From NCBI RefSeq assembly GCF_932526225.1, contig NC_064041.1, forward strand, positions 11,514,813-11,578,812: a stretch of DNA of 64,000 nt, given 5' to 3'. Position numbers and translations under genes: made by a program. This document shows positions 55,701 to 64,000 of this stretch, piece after piece (position 1 is the first letter of the stretch; each line of letters begins with the position of its first letter). The notes below the pieces were generated by a model, which had not been told where the DNA came from, ran no database searches, and saw nothing but the letters and a program-made list of their open reading frames with translations. This stretch comes from Nematostella vectensis. Lineage: Eukaryota > Cnidaria > Anthozoa > Actiniaria > Edwardsiidae.

Positions 55701-56871
55701 AGAAGAGGAAAAAGCCAAGCCAAAAAGAAAGAAGAGCAAAAAGAGACTGCTAACAGAACTCAGAGAGTCTTATGAAGATCTGGGTGGAAAAGTCGAGTTC
55801 GTGGAGAAGAAGGAAGGTAAAAGAAGACGTAAGAAAAAGAAAGAAGACGGTGATGTGGATGAAGATGAGGGTGGGAAAAAGAAAAGAAAGCGAAGAAGAA
55901 AACATAAGAACGATAGTGGGGACCAGTTTGAGGAATTAGAAAATGACGATGAAGAAGATGAGGAAGACGAAGAGGACAACTTTTACAATTCTAACAAACC
56001 CGAGCAGGAAGACCCACCCGAGAAGCTTGAGCATCTCCAAGACGCGCTGGAATCCATGCAATATGCTGGGGAGCACCTTGAGATGGCAGAAGGGAAGAGG
56101 AAGAAGATGTCCACACAAGCGAGCAAGCGGGAGGGCGCACAAACTCGCGAACCGAAGAAATGGGAAAACATCGCACAGAAGTTAAGCAAGCGTCTGAAAG
56201 AAGCGCTAAGTGCAGCGGCGGAGAAAGACAGACAGCATGAGCTGGAGAAATGGAGACTTCAGAACATGGTAAAGATTTTGGTCCAGCGAGAGATTGAGCG
56301 GAAACAGCGGGAAAGGGACAGAGAGGATGTCCGTGAAAATGACGGTGATGTTGGTCCTCCTGACTCAGAAGAGGAAGACGACAGAAGCAGAATACTGCAC
56401 AACATGGCCGCCAAGCTGCTACATTTCACCGACAAGAATAAGACATTTACAGCTCTAAAACACAGGCCTAAGAATATGCTAAAGCGGGAACGGGTCTTGC
56501 ACTCGCTGGTGTCTAAGTACCGGGGCCTTGTTGCCGAAATCTTGGCAAATTGGGCGAAGGTTAAAAAACGCGGGAAGAAGAAGAACAGAATTCCAAGAAA
56601 AGGTTTGTCTGACAAACGTGGTGAGATCATGAGCGGAAGCGGAAGTGGGAGCGACACAACAAAGGCTACAATAGCTTCTCCCCAACCCCCTCCTCGCCCA
56701 CCACGCCCGCGTCTCATTCCAGTAAGAAAAGTCCATTTTAAAAGCAAGCCGAGACCTATCCCTGCAAGAAAGATTTATATGAGCAAGCCGAGACACATTA
56801 AGAAGAAACCAAAGGAAGAACCGGTCAAGGTAGACACGGATGATGAAGATGTAGTGGAAGTGGTGAATTAA
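49716..56871 (+). CDS. Secreted ShK-domain protein with a highly charged C-terminal region
   Basis: Five exons, phases consistent, 860 residues: 49716-49800 (signal peptide), 53217-53336 (ShK), 53722-54575, 54921-55178, 55606-56871. The first exon opens MALISGFAFLWVFFVTLGVD. The ShK exon has six cysteines (TCKDFG..., KCHMWKDMGFC, VCSRTCKFC). The next two exons are Pro/Ser/Lys-rich with short amphipathic stretches (VDDVAGMLQSL, LLSVMKILQEQ, GVVQSIAKILQ). The last exon is extremely rich in Lys, Arg, Glu and Asp, including long KKRKRRRK and EEDEEDEED runs. The function is unknown. The ShK may bind channels or partners, but most multidomain ShK proteins are not toxins. An AATAAA at 57217-57222 fits the poly(A) signal. 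Reading through the donor at 55179 gives a stop at 55214, a possible short isoform. Confidence 0.78.
50597..51427 (+). CDS. C2H2 zinc-finger protein, partly decayed array
   Basis: An intronless ORF of 276 codons in intron 1 of the ShK/charged gene, same strand. It has nine C2H2-type units in 84-bp register with HTGQKEHHC linkers in place of the usual HTGEKPY. Several units lack a zinc ligand. In unit 2 the first His is Asp (KMDALIH). In units 4 and 8 it is Arg (KMRALTH). In unit 9 the first Cys is Tyr. After the stop at 51425-51427 the same frame continues with one more finger-like unit (KRHDLIH) up to about 51583, so the stop looks secondary. DNA binding would be expected for an intact member. 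Units 1, 3, 5, 6 and 7 keep all four ligands. It may be a young retrocopy or a locus becoming a pseudogene. Confidence 0.75.
   Translation: MASQHEKQGQTAIDKKRRSREKNSDCDLCGKCFNWSLNRKIHRRIHLGERPFKCKQCGKCFTLVGTLKMDALIHTGQKEHHCPQCGKRFALAGHFKMHALTHTGQKEHHCPECGKRFALAGHFKMRALTHTGQKEHHCPQCGKRFARAGTLKMHALTHTGEKEHQCLQCGKCFALAGTLKRHALIHTEEKEHHCPQCGKRFALAGTLKRHALIHTGEKEHQCPQCGKRFALAGHFKMRALTHTGQKEHQYLQCGKRFVLAGHLKMHALTHTGQKGY
51428..51586 (+). pseudogene. Post-stop remnant of the zinc-finger array
   Basis: In frame with the finger ORF after TAG at 51425-51427. It contains CCKCFVMAGTLKRHDLIH and then a fading region ending GDIKT and a stop. It shows the ancestral array was longer. Confidence 0.65.
52557..52620 (+). 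pseudogene. Decayed copy of the ShK exon start
   Basis: GAACTGAACAGGGGTTTGGC and ACACATGTAAGGATGCAGGC match GAGCTGAACAGGGGAGTGGC and ACACCTGTAAAGACTTCGGC at the acceptor and start of the real ShK exon (53197-53237). The copy lacks the CAG acceptor (GGCAT in place of GGCAG) and has an in-frame TAG, so it is not usable. Confidence 0.6.
52634..52757 (+). other. Candidate orphan exon of unknown function
   Basis: After CTTTTAG the frame reads EILANPWLSIGGCKCLVFSD, followed by KNVMPEGPFFIAIRKPVLED, then a possible donor GTAAGA. It looks protein-like, with a faint resemblance to a doublecortin-type beta-grasp strand pattern. Its exit phase does not fit the ShK gene exons, and no partner exon was found. 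It may be a pseudogene fragment. Confidence 0.3.
52930..53110. other. AT-rich TTAATGTAATA palindromic patch
   Basis: Repeated CTTAATGTAATA words at the left and TTATATTAAGCGGTG at the right make an imperfect inverted repeat around 52930-53075. Possibly a small decayed MITE. Intronic, just upstream of the ShK exon. Confidence 0.5.
53217..53336 (+). CDS. ShK domain exon of the divergent secreted gene
   Basis: Phase 1-1 exon after TGGCAG, before GTAAGG, with six cysteines in ShK spacing. It resembles the ShK 2 exon of the CAP/ShK gene (both end in TCKFC), which suggests common descent of the two ShK genes. Confidence 0.85.
55606..56871 (+). CDS. Last exon: Lys/Arg/Glu-rich tail
   Basis: About 421 codons after a CTGTCAG acceptor. 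The order is an acidic/basic mixed block with poly-basic clusters, a helical stretch around WENIAQKLSKRLKEALSAA, a basic helix (VQREIERKQRERDRED), a region HNMAAKLLHF...LHSLVSKYRGLVAEIL, and a Pro/Arg tail with repeated PRPIPARK/RKVHFKSK motifs. It ends EDVVEVVN. The basic runs resemble nuclear signals, odd for a protein with a signal peptide. Confidence 0.8.
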   Translation, partial: QPSTANANGNGDDREIADILQGLSQDDKKKDKEEEKAKPKRKKSKKRLLTELRESYEDLGGKVEFVEKKEGKRRRKKKKEDGDVDEDEGGKKKRKRRRKHKNDSGDQFEELENDDEEDEEDEEDNFYNSNKPEQEDPPEKLEHLQDALESMQYAGEHLEMAEGKRKKMSTQASKREGAQTREPKKWENIAQKLSKRLKEALSAAAEKDRQHELEKWRLQNMVKILVQREIERKQRERDREDVRENDGDVGPPDSEEEDDRSRILHNMAAKLLHFTDKNKTFTALKHRPKNMLKRERVLHSLVSKYRGLVAEILANWAKVKKRGKKKNRIPRKGLSDKRGEIMSGSGSGSDTTKATIASPQPPPRPPRPRLIPVRKVHFKSKPRPIPARKIYMSKPRHIKKKPKEEPVKVDTDDEDVVEVVN

Positions 56872-57216
56872 GGGACTTCTTGGAATTTAAAGTGACTGTT
56901 TGCATAAACAGAAGAGATAATGTATACTCTCGAAACACACAAAAGATGTATATGGATATTTGATAGTAGCAGATAGTATAGTAACAGATTTTGATTTAAT
57001 GTATTCAGCGAAACACAAAGAGCTCGCAGAACACATTTTGAAAAGAGAATTCTACAAATTGGAAGACATCTGGTTAAATGGGAAATGGTAACGGTTCAGT
57101 GATCATTACAGAAAACAGTCTTTGGAATTTCCGCGGAACCAAACATTTGGCAGTGCACCATGAAAATTATCCGTTCTTTTATTCAGGCCTGCAGAAAATG
57201 CGGGTTGGAGTATAGG

Positions 57217-57222
57217 AATAAA
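57217..57222 (+). promoter_or_regulatory. Candidate poly(A) signal AATAAA
   Basis: About 345 bp after the stop codon of the ShK/charged gene and the first canonical AATAAA downstream of it. Confidence 0.5.
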
Positions 57223-57379
57223 CAAACCTACTGTATTTACCCAAGGTACTTACTTAAAAAATGTCATCTAGACATCTTGTTTGCATACTAAGCAATTTTT
57301 TGGAGTTTTCGTGGGCCAAGGGTTAAGCCCTCGGATTATGTGGATATGCAAGAGATCTATAAAGGTTGGTTCTCACTAG

Positions 57380-57838
57380 GGTGTACAAACACAGACGCAT
57401 GCCAAACACAAGTGAGAGTCGGTCAAATACAAGCACAGGCGCATGCCAAACACAAGTGAGAGTCGGTCAAATACAAGCACAGACGCATGCCAAACACAAG
57501 TGAGAGTCGGTCAAATACAAGCACAGACGCATGCCAAACACAAGTGAGAGTCGGTCAAATACAAGCACAGACGCATGCCAAACACAAGTGAGAGTCGGTC
57601 AAATACAAGCACAGACGCATGCCAAACACAAGTGAGAGTCGGTCAAATACAAGCACAGACGCATGCCAAACACAAGTGAGAGTCGGTCAAATACAAGCAC
57701 AGACACATGCCAAAGACAAGTGAGAGTCGGTCAAATACAAGCGCAGACGCATGCCAAACACAAGTGAGAGTCGGTCAAATACAAGCACAGACGCATGCCA
57801 AACACAAGTGAGAGTTGGTCAAATACAAGCACAAGATC
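57380..57838. repeat. 44-bp minisatellite, about ten copies
   Basis: Units CAAATACAAGCACAGACGCA+TGCCAAACACAAGTGAGAGTCGGT, very uniform with few substitutions. Confidence 0.95.
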
Positions 57839-58242
57839 AAGGAAATCAAGCAGTTATGTGTGTTGGGCTTGCGTCGGAGTAAGAACCAACCTTGCACTTG
57901 CATCCTTCCGGAACTTTAAAAATTTAGCATGTAGCATAGTGTAGAACAGAAATTCTTACCTTCCACAAGGTTAACCACACTCAACATGTTAATGATCATA
58001 ACATTCAATATAATAATAAACATCCAGAAAAAACATCCAGAATAAATATCCAGAATTAGCCTCATCCAGAAAACGCTCAATGAACATACATAACATACAT
58101 AATGAACACCCCAAAAAAGTATAGTTTAGTATAGTGAAAAGTAGCAGTTATTACAATATCATGGTAAGAAAACAGCTAAAAAATAACATATAGTAAGAAC
58201 AACAAACTGAATCTTTGATTATGTTACTGAGTTTATTCAAAC

Positions 58243-61200
58243 TTTTTTACAGGCCCTGCAAGAGATGGATACATACTGTATGAGCTATGACCTTTGAGTC
58301 TCACTTTTACCTTAACAAAAATAATTACATACTGTACTATAAGTTTATCCTACATTCCTACCAGATCAGGGACAGTCAGGCAAATGAGGATGCGTACAGG
58401 ATTCCTGGGGTCTGTCCAGCATTAGAGAAAAATACCCTGTATACTTGTTGGGTGAAGAACACTAAAAATAGAACAGATGATCACAGGTCACTGCAAATGA
58501 TAGAATGGGTGATCACAAGTCACTGCAAATGATAGAATGGGTGATCACAGGTCACTGCAAATGATAGAATGGATGATCACAGGTCACTGCAAATGATAGA
58601 ATGGGTGATCACAGGTCACTGCAAATGATAGAATGGATGATCACAGGTCACTGCAAATGATAGAATGGGTGATCACAGGTCACTGCAAATGATAAAATGG
58701 GTGATCACAGGTCACTGTAAATGATAGAATGGGTGATCACAGGTCACTGCAAAATGGTAAAATGGGTGATCACAGGTCACTGCAAATGATAGAATGGGTG
58801 ATCACAGGTCACTGCAAATGATAAAATGGGTGATCACAAGTCACTGCAAATGATAGAATGGGTGATCACAGGTCACTGCAAATGATAGAATGGATGATCA
58901 CAGGTCACTGCAAATGATAGAACGGGTGATCACAGGTCACTGCAAATGATAGAACGGGTGATCACAGGTCACATAGATGTCACAATAGACGATCAGAGGT
59001 CACACAAAAGATACAAGATGATCACAGGCAGAACAGATAATAGAATACTGTAGATGATCACAGGTCACAAAATGGATCACAGGGCACACAGATGATAGAA
59101 TGGATCACAGGGCACACAGATGATACAAAGATGATTACAGGCAGAACAGATAATAGAATAGATGATCACAGGTCACTGCAAATGATAGAATGGGTGATCA
59201 CAGGTCACTGCAAATGATAGAATGGGTGATCACAGGTCACTGCAAATGATAGAATGGATGATCACAAGTCACTGCAAATGATAGAATGGGTGATCACAGG
59301 TCACTGCAAATGATAGAATGGATGATCACAGGTCACTGCAAATGATAGAATGGGTGATCACAGGTCACTGCAAATGATAAAATGGGTGATCGCAGGTCAC
59401 TGTAAATGATAGAATGGGTGATCACAGGTCACTGCAAAATGGTAAAATGGGTGATCACAGGTCACTGCAAATGATAGAATGGGTGATCACAGGTCACTGC
59501 AAATGATAAAATGGGTGATCACAAGTCACTGCAAATGATAGGATGGGTGATCACAGGTCACTGCAAATGATAATGGTTGATCACAGGTCACTGCAAATGA
59601 TAGAATGGGTGATCACAGGTCACTGGAAATAATAGAATGGGTGATCACAGGTCACTGCAAATGATAGAATGGGTGATCACAGGTCACTGCAAATGATAGA
59701 ATGGGTGATCACAGGTCACTGGAAATAATAGAATGGGTGATCACAGGTCACTGCAAATGATAGAATGGATGATCACAGGTCACTGCAAATGATAGAATGG
59801 GTGATCACAGGTCACTGCAAATGATAGAATGGGTGATCACAGGTCACTGCAAATGATAGAATGGGTGATCACAGGTCACTGCAAATGATAGAATGGGTGA
59901 TCACAGGTCACTGCAAATAATAGAATGGGTGATCACAGGTCACTGCAGATGATAGAATGGATGATCACAGGTCACTGCAAATGATAGAATGGGTGATCAC
60001 AGGTCACTGCAAATGATAAAATGGGTGATAACAGGTCACTGTAAATGATAGAATGGGTGATCACAGGTCACTGCAAATGATAGAATGGGTGATCACAAGT
60101 CACTGCAAATGATAGAATGGATGATCACAGGTCACTGCAAATGGTAGAATGGGTGATCACAAGTCACTGCAAATGATAGAATGGATGATCACAGGTCAAT
60201 GCAAATGATAGAATGGGTGATCACAGGTCACATAGATGTCACAATAGACGATCAGAGGTCACACAAATGATACAAAGATGATCACAGGCAGAACAGATAA
60301 TAGAATACTGTAGATGATCAGAGGTCACACAATGGATCACAGGGCACACAGATGATAGAATGGATCACAGGGCACACAGATGATACAAAGATAATTACAG
60401 GCAGAACAGATAATAGAATAGATGATTGCAGGTCACGCAAATGATAGAATGGATGATCACAAGTCACACAGATGATACAAAGAAGGTCACAGGCCTGAAA
60501 GATAATAGAATAGATGATCACAGATCACACAAATGATAGAATGGATGATCACAGGTCACATAGATGATCACAGGACTGAACAGATAATGGAATAGATGAT
60601 ACCAGGTCATACAAATGATAGAACAGATGATCATAGGTCCCTAAGGATGCTATAGAACAGATGGTCACAGGCCGAGCAGATGATAGAATAGATGATAACA
60701 GGCAGAGCAGATGATAGAATAGATGGTCACAGGCAGAGCAGATGATAGAATAGATGATAACAGGCCAAGCAGATGATAGAATGGGTGATCACAGGCAGAG
60801 CAGATGATAGAATAGATTATCACAGGCCGAGCAGATGATAGAATAGATGATCACAGGCAGAGCAGATGATAGAATAGATGATAACAGGCAGAGCAGATGA
60901 TAGAATAGATGATATCAGGCCGAGCAGATGATAGAATAGATGATAACAGGCAGAGCAGATGATAGAATAGATGATAACAGGCAGAGCAGATGATAGAATA
61001 GATGGTCACAGGCAGAGCAGATGATAGAATAGATGATAACAGGCAGAGCAGATGATAGAATAGATGATAACAGGCAGAGCAGATGATAGAATAGATGATA
61101 ACAGGCAGAGCAGATGATAGAATAGATGATAACAGGCAGAGCAGATGATAGAATAGATGGTCACAGGCAGAGCAGATGATAGAATAGATGATAACAGGCA

Positions 61201-63860
61201 GAGCAGATGATAGAATAGATGATCACAGGCAGAGCAGATAATAGAATAGATGATCACAGGCAGAGCAGATGATAGAATAGATGATAACAGGCAGAGCAGA
61301 TGATAGAATAGATGGTCACAGGCAGAGCAGATGATAGAATAGATGATAACAGGCAGAGCAGATGATAGAATAGATGATAACAGGCCGAGCAGATGATAGA
61401 ATAGATGATAACAGGCAGAGCAGATGATAGAATAGATGGTCACAGGCAGAGCAGATGATAGAATAGATGATAACAGGCAGAGCAGATGATAGAATAATTA
61501 GATGATAACAGGCCGGGCAGATGATAGAAATTATAGAATTAGATACTCACAGACATTCCCTTGATCCAGATGAATCTCAAATGTTTCGCAGTTTTCACAA
61601 TCTTCAACTGGTTTCAACTGAATCTTGGACGAGCCCTGCACTTGAGCAACCCACAGATTTTCAAATGAAGCTGAAGGCTGTAAGGAGATTAAGTGGCAAT
61701 AACTAAAGAGGCTGAAAATAGGTGAATGTGTGCGCCCACACTCTGCTAGTGACTAAGGCCTAGATTAAATGGCGTGCCAGGTCGCATTATCGAGCCGCTC
61801 TAGAAAAGTTCGGCAGATAATGCAAGGTTAGCACGCCGTTTATTGCGCACGAAATTGAATTAATGAGGAGGTCGCACCAACTTTCTGGAACGGGTGGGCT
61901 AGTCGGATAATGCGACTTTCGTACGGCGAGGAATTAAACGGTGCTCCAAGGTCGCACTAGTCATAACACTTACATTATGCAGATTAGTTTATAATCAATG
62001 CAAATCGTTTTGGTTGAACAAAAAATAAAAAAGGAGCTACCTGTGCAGAGTATTATTGACTCCCCCGTTCTTCGCGCATGCGCCCAATTGACAATAAGTC
62101 CCCTGAGACCCTGTACGTAGCCTGAAAGCCCGTATGTAGCCCCTTGCCTCGCACTTTTCAGGCAATAGTGAAAATGGCGGTGCTTCGGAAATCATTACTT
62201 GAGGACTCGATGGGTCGGTACAGATGTGCAGCTTTTGTTGTTGGGGGCATGAAATGAGAGTTCATTTCACGCAAAATGCCTTTTTGTAATTAAAGAAAAA
62301 AACAGAAGATGCAGCAGGAGTTGTCGCCTTTTCTTTATCCAATATATTGCGGCATGTTATCAATTCATTCTCCACTTCCTATTAGACCATATTGCTTGGA
62401 CCAAGAAGGCTTTTCTAGTCATTTCTAATCTTTTCTAATGTTTTGTCCTCCATTTTAGCGTCATAAGACAAAGCAGCATGTATTTTGTGCCTTATGACTA
62501 TATTGTTACACTCCATACCCATGGGAGTTAACAAACATAAAGATAGACGTTTATTGTAGGGTCGCTCTATGATCGAACCTCTACCAAACCAGAACGGAGC
62601 GACTCTGGCACGCCGTTTAATCTAGGCCTAAGGTACAGAATTTGCATTAAATTGTATATGGTTACATGTTCATGTATGTTAATGTCTTATAAGCACAGTT
62701 ATATAACATACATACATACATATATGTAGGAACTTTTGAATGGTTCGCCAAACAATGAAGACTATTGTCAAAAGAATCCAATGTGTCACAGAATTTGATC
62801 ATCCAACAAAACAATGGTGACCATGTCAAAGATAATTTCTTTTGTTTGTTTCTACACAAAAGATTTATCAAGAAGTAAAAGTCTAAGGGGCCGTTCACAC
62901 TAACACGGATTCGTTTGAATCTGTATACTTTTTAATACGTTTAGGCCTTCAGTCCACACTAACACGCGCACTGGATCCAGCGAATCTGAATAGTTTTAAA
63001 AACGCTGTTGAAAGTGAATAAAAATGAATCTGTAAACTTTGGTCCATAGTGTGGACGGTCGAATACGTATCAAAATGGAAACGATGGCGTCGTATAGCAG
63101 GCGCGCGCTGCTTTGAGCATGCACATATCTTTAAAATGATGTCACCCTGTACCTTAAAGCGTTTTCATACGTTTGAATTTGTGTTAGTGTGGACAGCTGG
63201 ATCCAGGCGAACACACTGTGAAAATGATAGTGTGGACACGAATCAAGTGATGTGTGTATGGACGACCCCTAAATAACATGATTAGCTACTTACTATCTCA
63301 ATTCCTTCAGGGTATTGGCCGGCTGGTTGCATTAAGGACATGAACTTGTCCAAGGCTCCCTCACTTTGCACAAAGTATGGCCTTGGATACATTTTCCGCA
63401 GCTCACGGAAACCTTTGCCATAACACATTTTCCTGAGGACACAACACATGCAGTATGAAGGGAAAAAGAAAGGGATACAGAGTGATTGCTCACCCAAACA
63501 ATGTATGATAAGGCCAACAGGTCCTCATATTTTTTTTAAACTGTATTACTGCTTACCATGCAATAATTTTTCCATGCGGGTCATAATGATTCCAGCCCTC
63601 TAATAACTTGCTAAGGCTTGTAATGTTTTTCACATCATATATCTCACATGCATCTTTTTCCATGTCCTCCTTATACTCGCGATACAGGTTTACAAACTCT
63701 TCATATGTATGGTCTTTATCACTGTAGCCTGACACATTGGCAATAATGACAGAAAAACCAGGGTTGAAGTACTTCTTCTTGAAGCTTTCTGCAGACAGCC
63801 GCTCACTTGATCGGGTTGGAACTCTAATTGCTTTCTCACAAATCTGACAATCCGGACCAG
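58243..63860 (-). CDS. Partial gene, possible cupin/JmjC-like protein
   Basis: Three well-supported exons on the minus strand: 63860-63557, 63432-63294 and 61677-61551, with phases 1, 2, 0, 1 matching. The 5' end lies beyond the window. Motifs: RVPTRSSERLSAESFKKKYF with GFSVIIANV, then TSLSKLLEGWNHYD, then REL-RKMYPRPYFVQSEG, then FENLWVAQVQGSSKIQLKPV. A sequence telling a residue range to be yielded, followed by W-AQV-GS-K-Q-L-P, is reminiscent of cupin_8/JmjC-type oxygenase folds. No HxD metal motif is visible in these exons, so this is weak. Downstream candidates are 58432-58383 (YPRNPVRILICL) and a short last exon ending at 58243 (WPVKKFE stop); only one may be correct. The intron after 61551 is about 3.1 kb of minisatellite. 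Confidence 0.5.
58470..60240. repeat. 33-bp minisatellite, about 50 copies
   Basis: Units GATGATCACAGGTCACTGCA+AATGATAGAATGG with A/G variants. A block of shifted units (58960-59160) recurs at 60225-60420, so a large segment of the array has itself been duplicated. Confidence 0.95.
60240..61535. repeat. 31-bp minisatellite, about 35 copies, continuous with the 33-bp array
   Basis: Units GATGATAGAATAGATGATAA+CAGGCAGAGCA, with ATGGTCACAGG variants at intervals. It ends about 15 bp from the donor of exon 61677-61551. Confidence 0.95.
61757..62628. mobile_element. 872-bp TAA-flanked element, related to the MITE at 2161
   Basis: Termini GGCCTAGATTAAATGGCGTG+CCAG and, reverse-complemented, GGCCTAGATTAAACGGCGTG+CCAG are 24-bp inverted repeats with one mismatch. 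TAA flanks both ends (61754-61756 and 62629-62631). Internal GGTCGCA/CGCCGTTTA words suggest a nested or composite structure. No transposase ORF, so it is non-autonomous and Harbinger-like. Confidence 0.82.
62887..63269. mobile_element. 383-bp MITE with GGGGCCGTTCACAC-type ends and TAA duplication
   Basis: Left GGGGCCGTTCACACTAACAC and right (reverse complement) GGGGTCGTCCATACACAC; TAA at 62884-62886 and 63270-63272. Internal repeats of CACACTAACAC and GTGTTAGTGTGGAC in opposite orientation extend the palindromic nature. Sits a few bases from the donor of exon 63432-63294. Confidence 0.75.
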
Positions 63861-64000
63861 CTGAGGAAGATGGGAAAAATTAATGTATTTACAGTAGTAC
63901 TATGCTCACAATTTCAGCTGCCATTTTGTCATCCTAGCAATGTAAAAAGTGTAAAAAAGCAGCTGATTTGGGAAGCCAATGCATTTATATCTTTTATTGA

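Larger units (their letters stand above)
56872..58242. other. Intergenic region with a 44-bp minisatellite
   Basis: 3' flank of the ShK/charged gene with AATAAA at 57217-57222, then the 44-bp array, then AT-rich sequence. The two flanking genes converge here. No exon seen. Confidence 0.55.

Overview
This window looks like nuclear DNA from an anthozoan cnidarian, most likely a starlet sea anemone such as Nematostella. The evidence is split genes with GT..AG introns and phase-compatible exons, several ShK-type six-cysteine domains, a CAP protein and an adhesion GPCR, plus a large load of minisatellites, MITEs and tRNA-derived SINEs. No operons or prokaryotic features are present. The species call is an inference; I had no database access. 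Gene models were built by hand: each exon listed has a plausible acceptor and donor, and reading phase is conserved across every listed junction except where marked uncertain.

Layout. (1) 98-327 (+): last coding exon of a heparan sulfate 2-O-sulfotransferase. (2) 328-3511: intergenic, with a 13-bp minisatellite and a small TAA-flanked MITE. (3) 3512-26431 (-): a 29-exon adhesion GPCR of about 1532 residues. Its order is signal peptide, LRR unit, Thr/Pro mucin stalk, Ig, SEA, hormone-receptor motif, GAIN/GPS, 7TM, long charged tail. (4) 27865-47140 (-): a very large secreted protein of about 2.5k residues. Its order is signal peptide, CAP, a 5.3-kb single-exon disordered region, ShK, ShK, linker, CAP. 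(5) Nested on the opposite strand in the first intron of gene 4: a duplicated class-I glutamine amidotransferase-like gene. The left copy (41043-41976) is broken and the right copy (43514-44257) is intact. (6) 49716-56871 (+): a secreted protein with one ShK domain and a very charged Lys/Arg/Glu tail, with a decaying C2H2 zinc-finger gene (50597-51427) in its first intron. (7) 58243-63860 (-): part of a gene with a possible cupin/JmjC-like fold; its next intron is filled by about 3 kb of minisatellite.

Genes 4 and 6 are divergently transcribed secreted ShK proteins about 2.6 kb apart. They form a small extracellular-protein neighbourhood downstream of the adhesion receptor. No functional link between the three is shown by the sequence.

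The most unusual pattern is in the receptor gene. At least five of its intronic minisatellites abut an exon and carry tandem copies of that exon's own splice donor or acceptor, so several exons are followed or preceded by arrays of candidate splice sites. A decayed copy of a GAIN exon and a decayed ShK exon show the same local-duplication process at exon scale.
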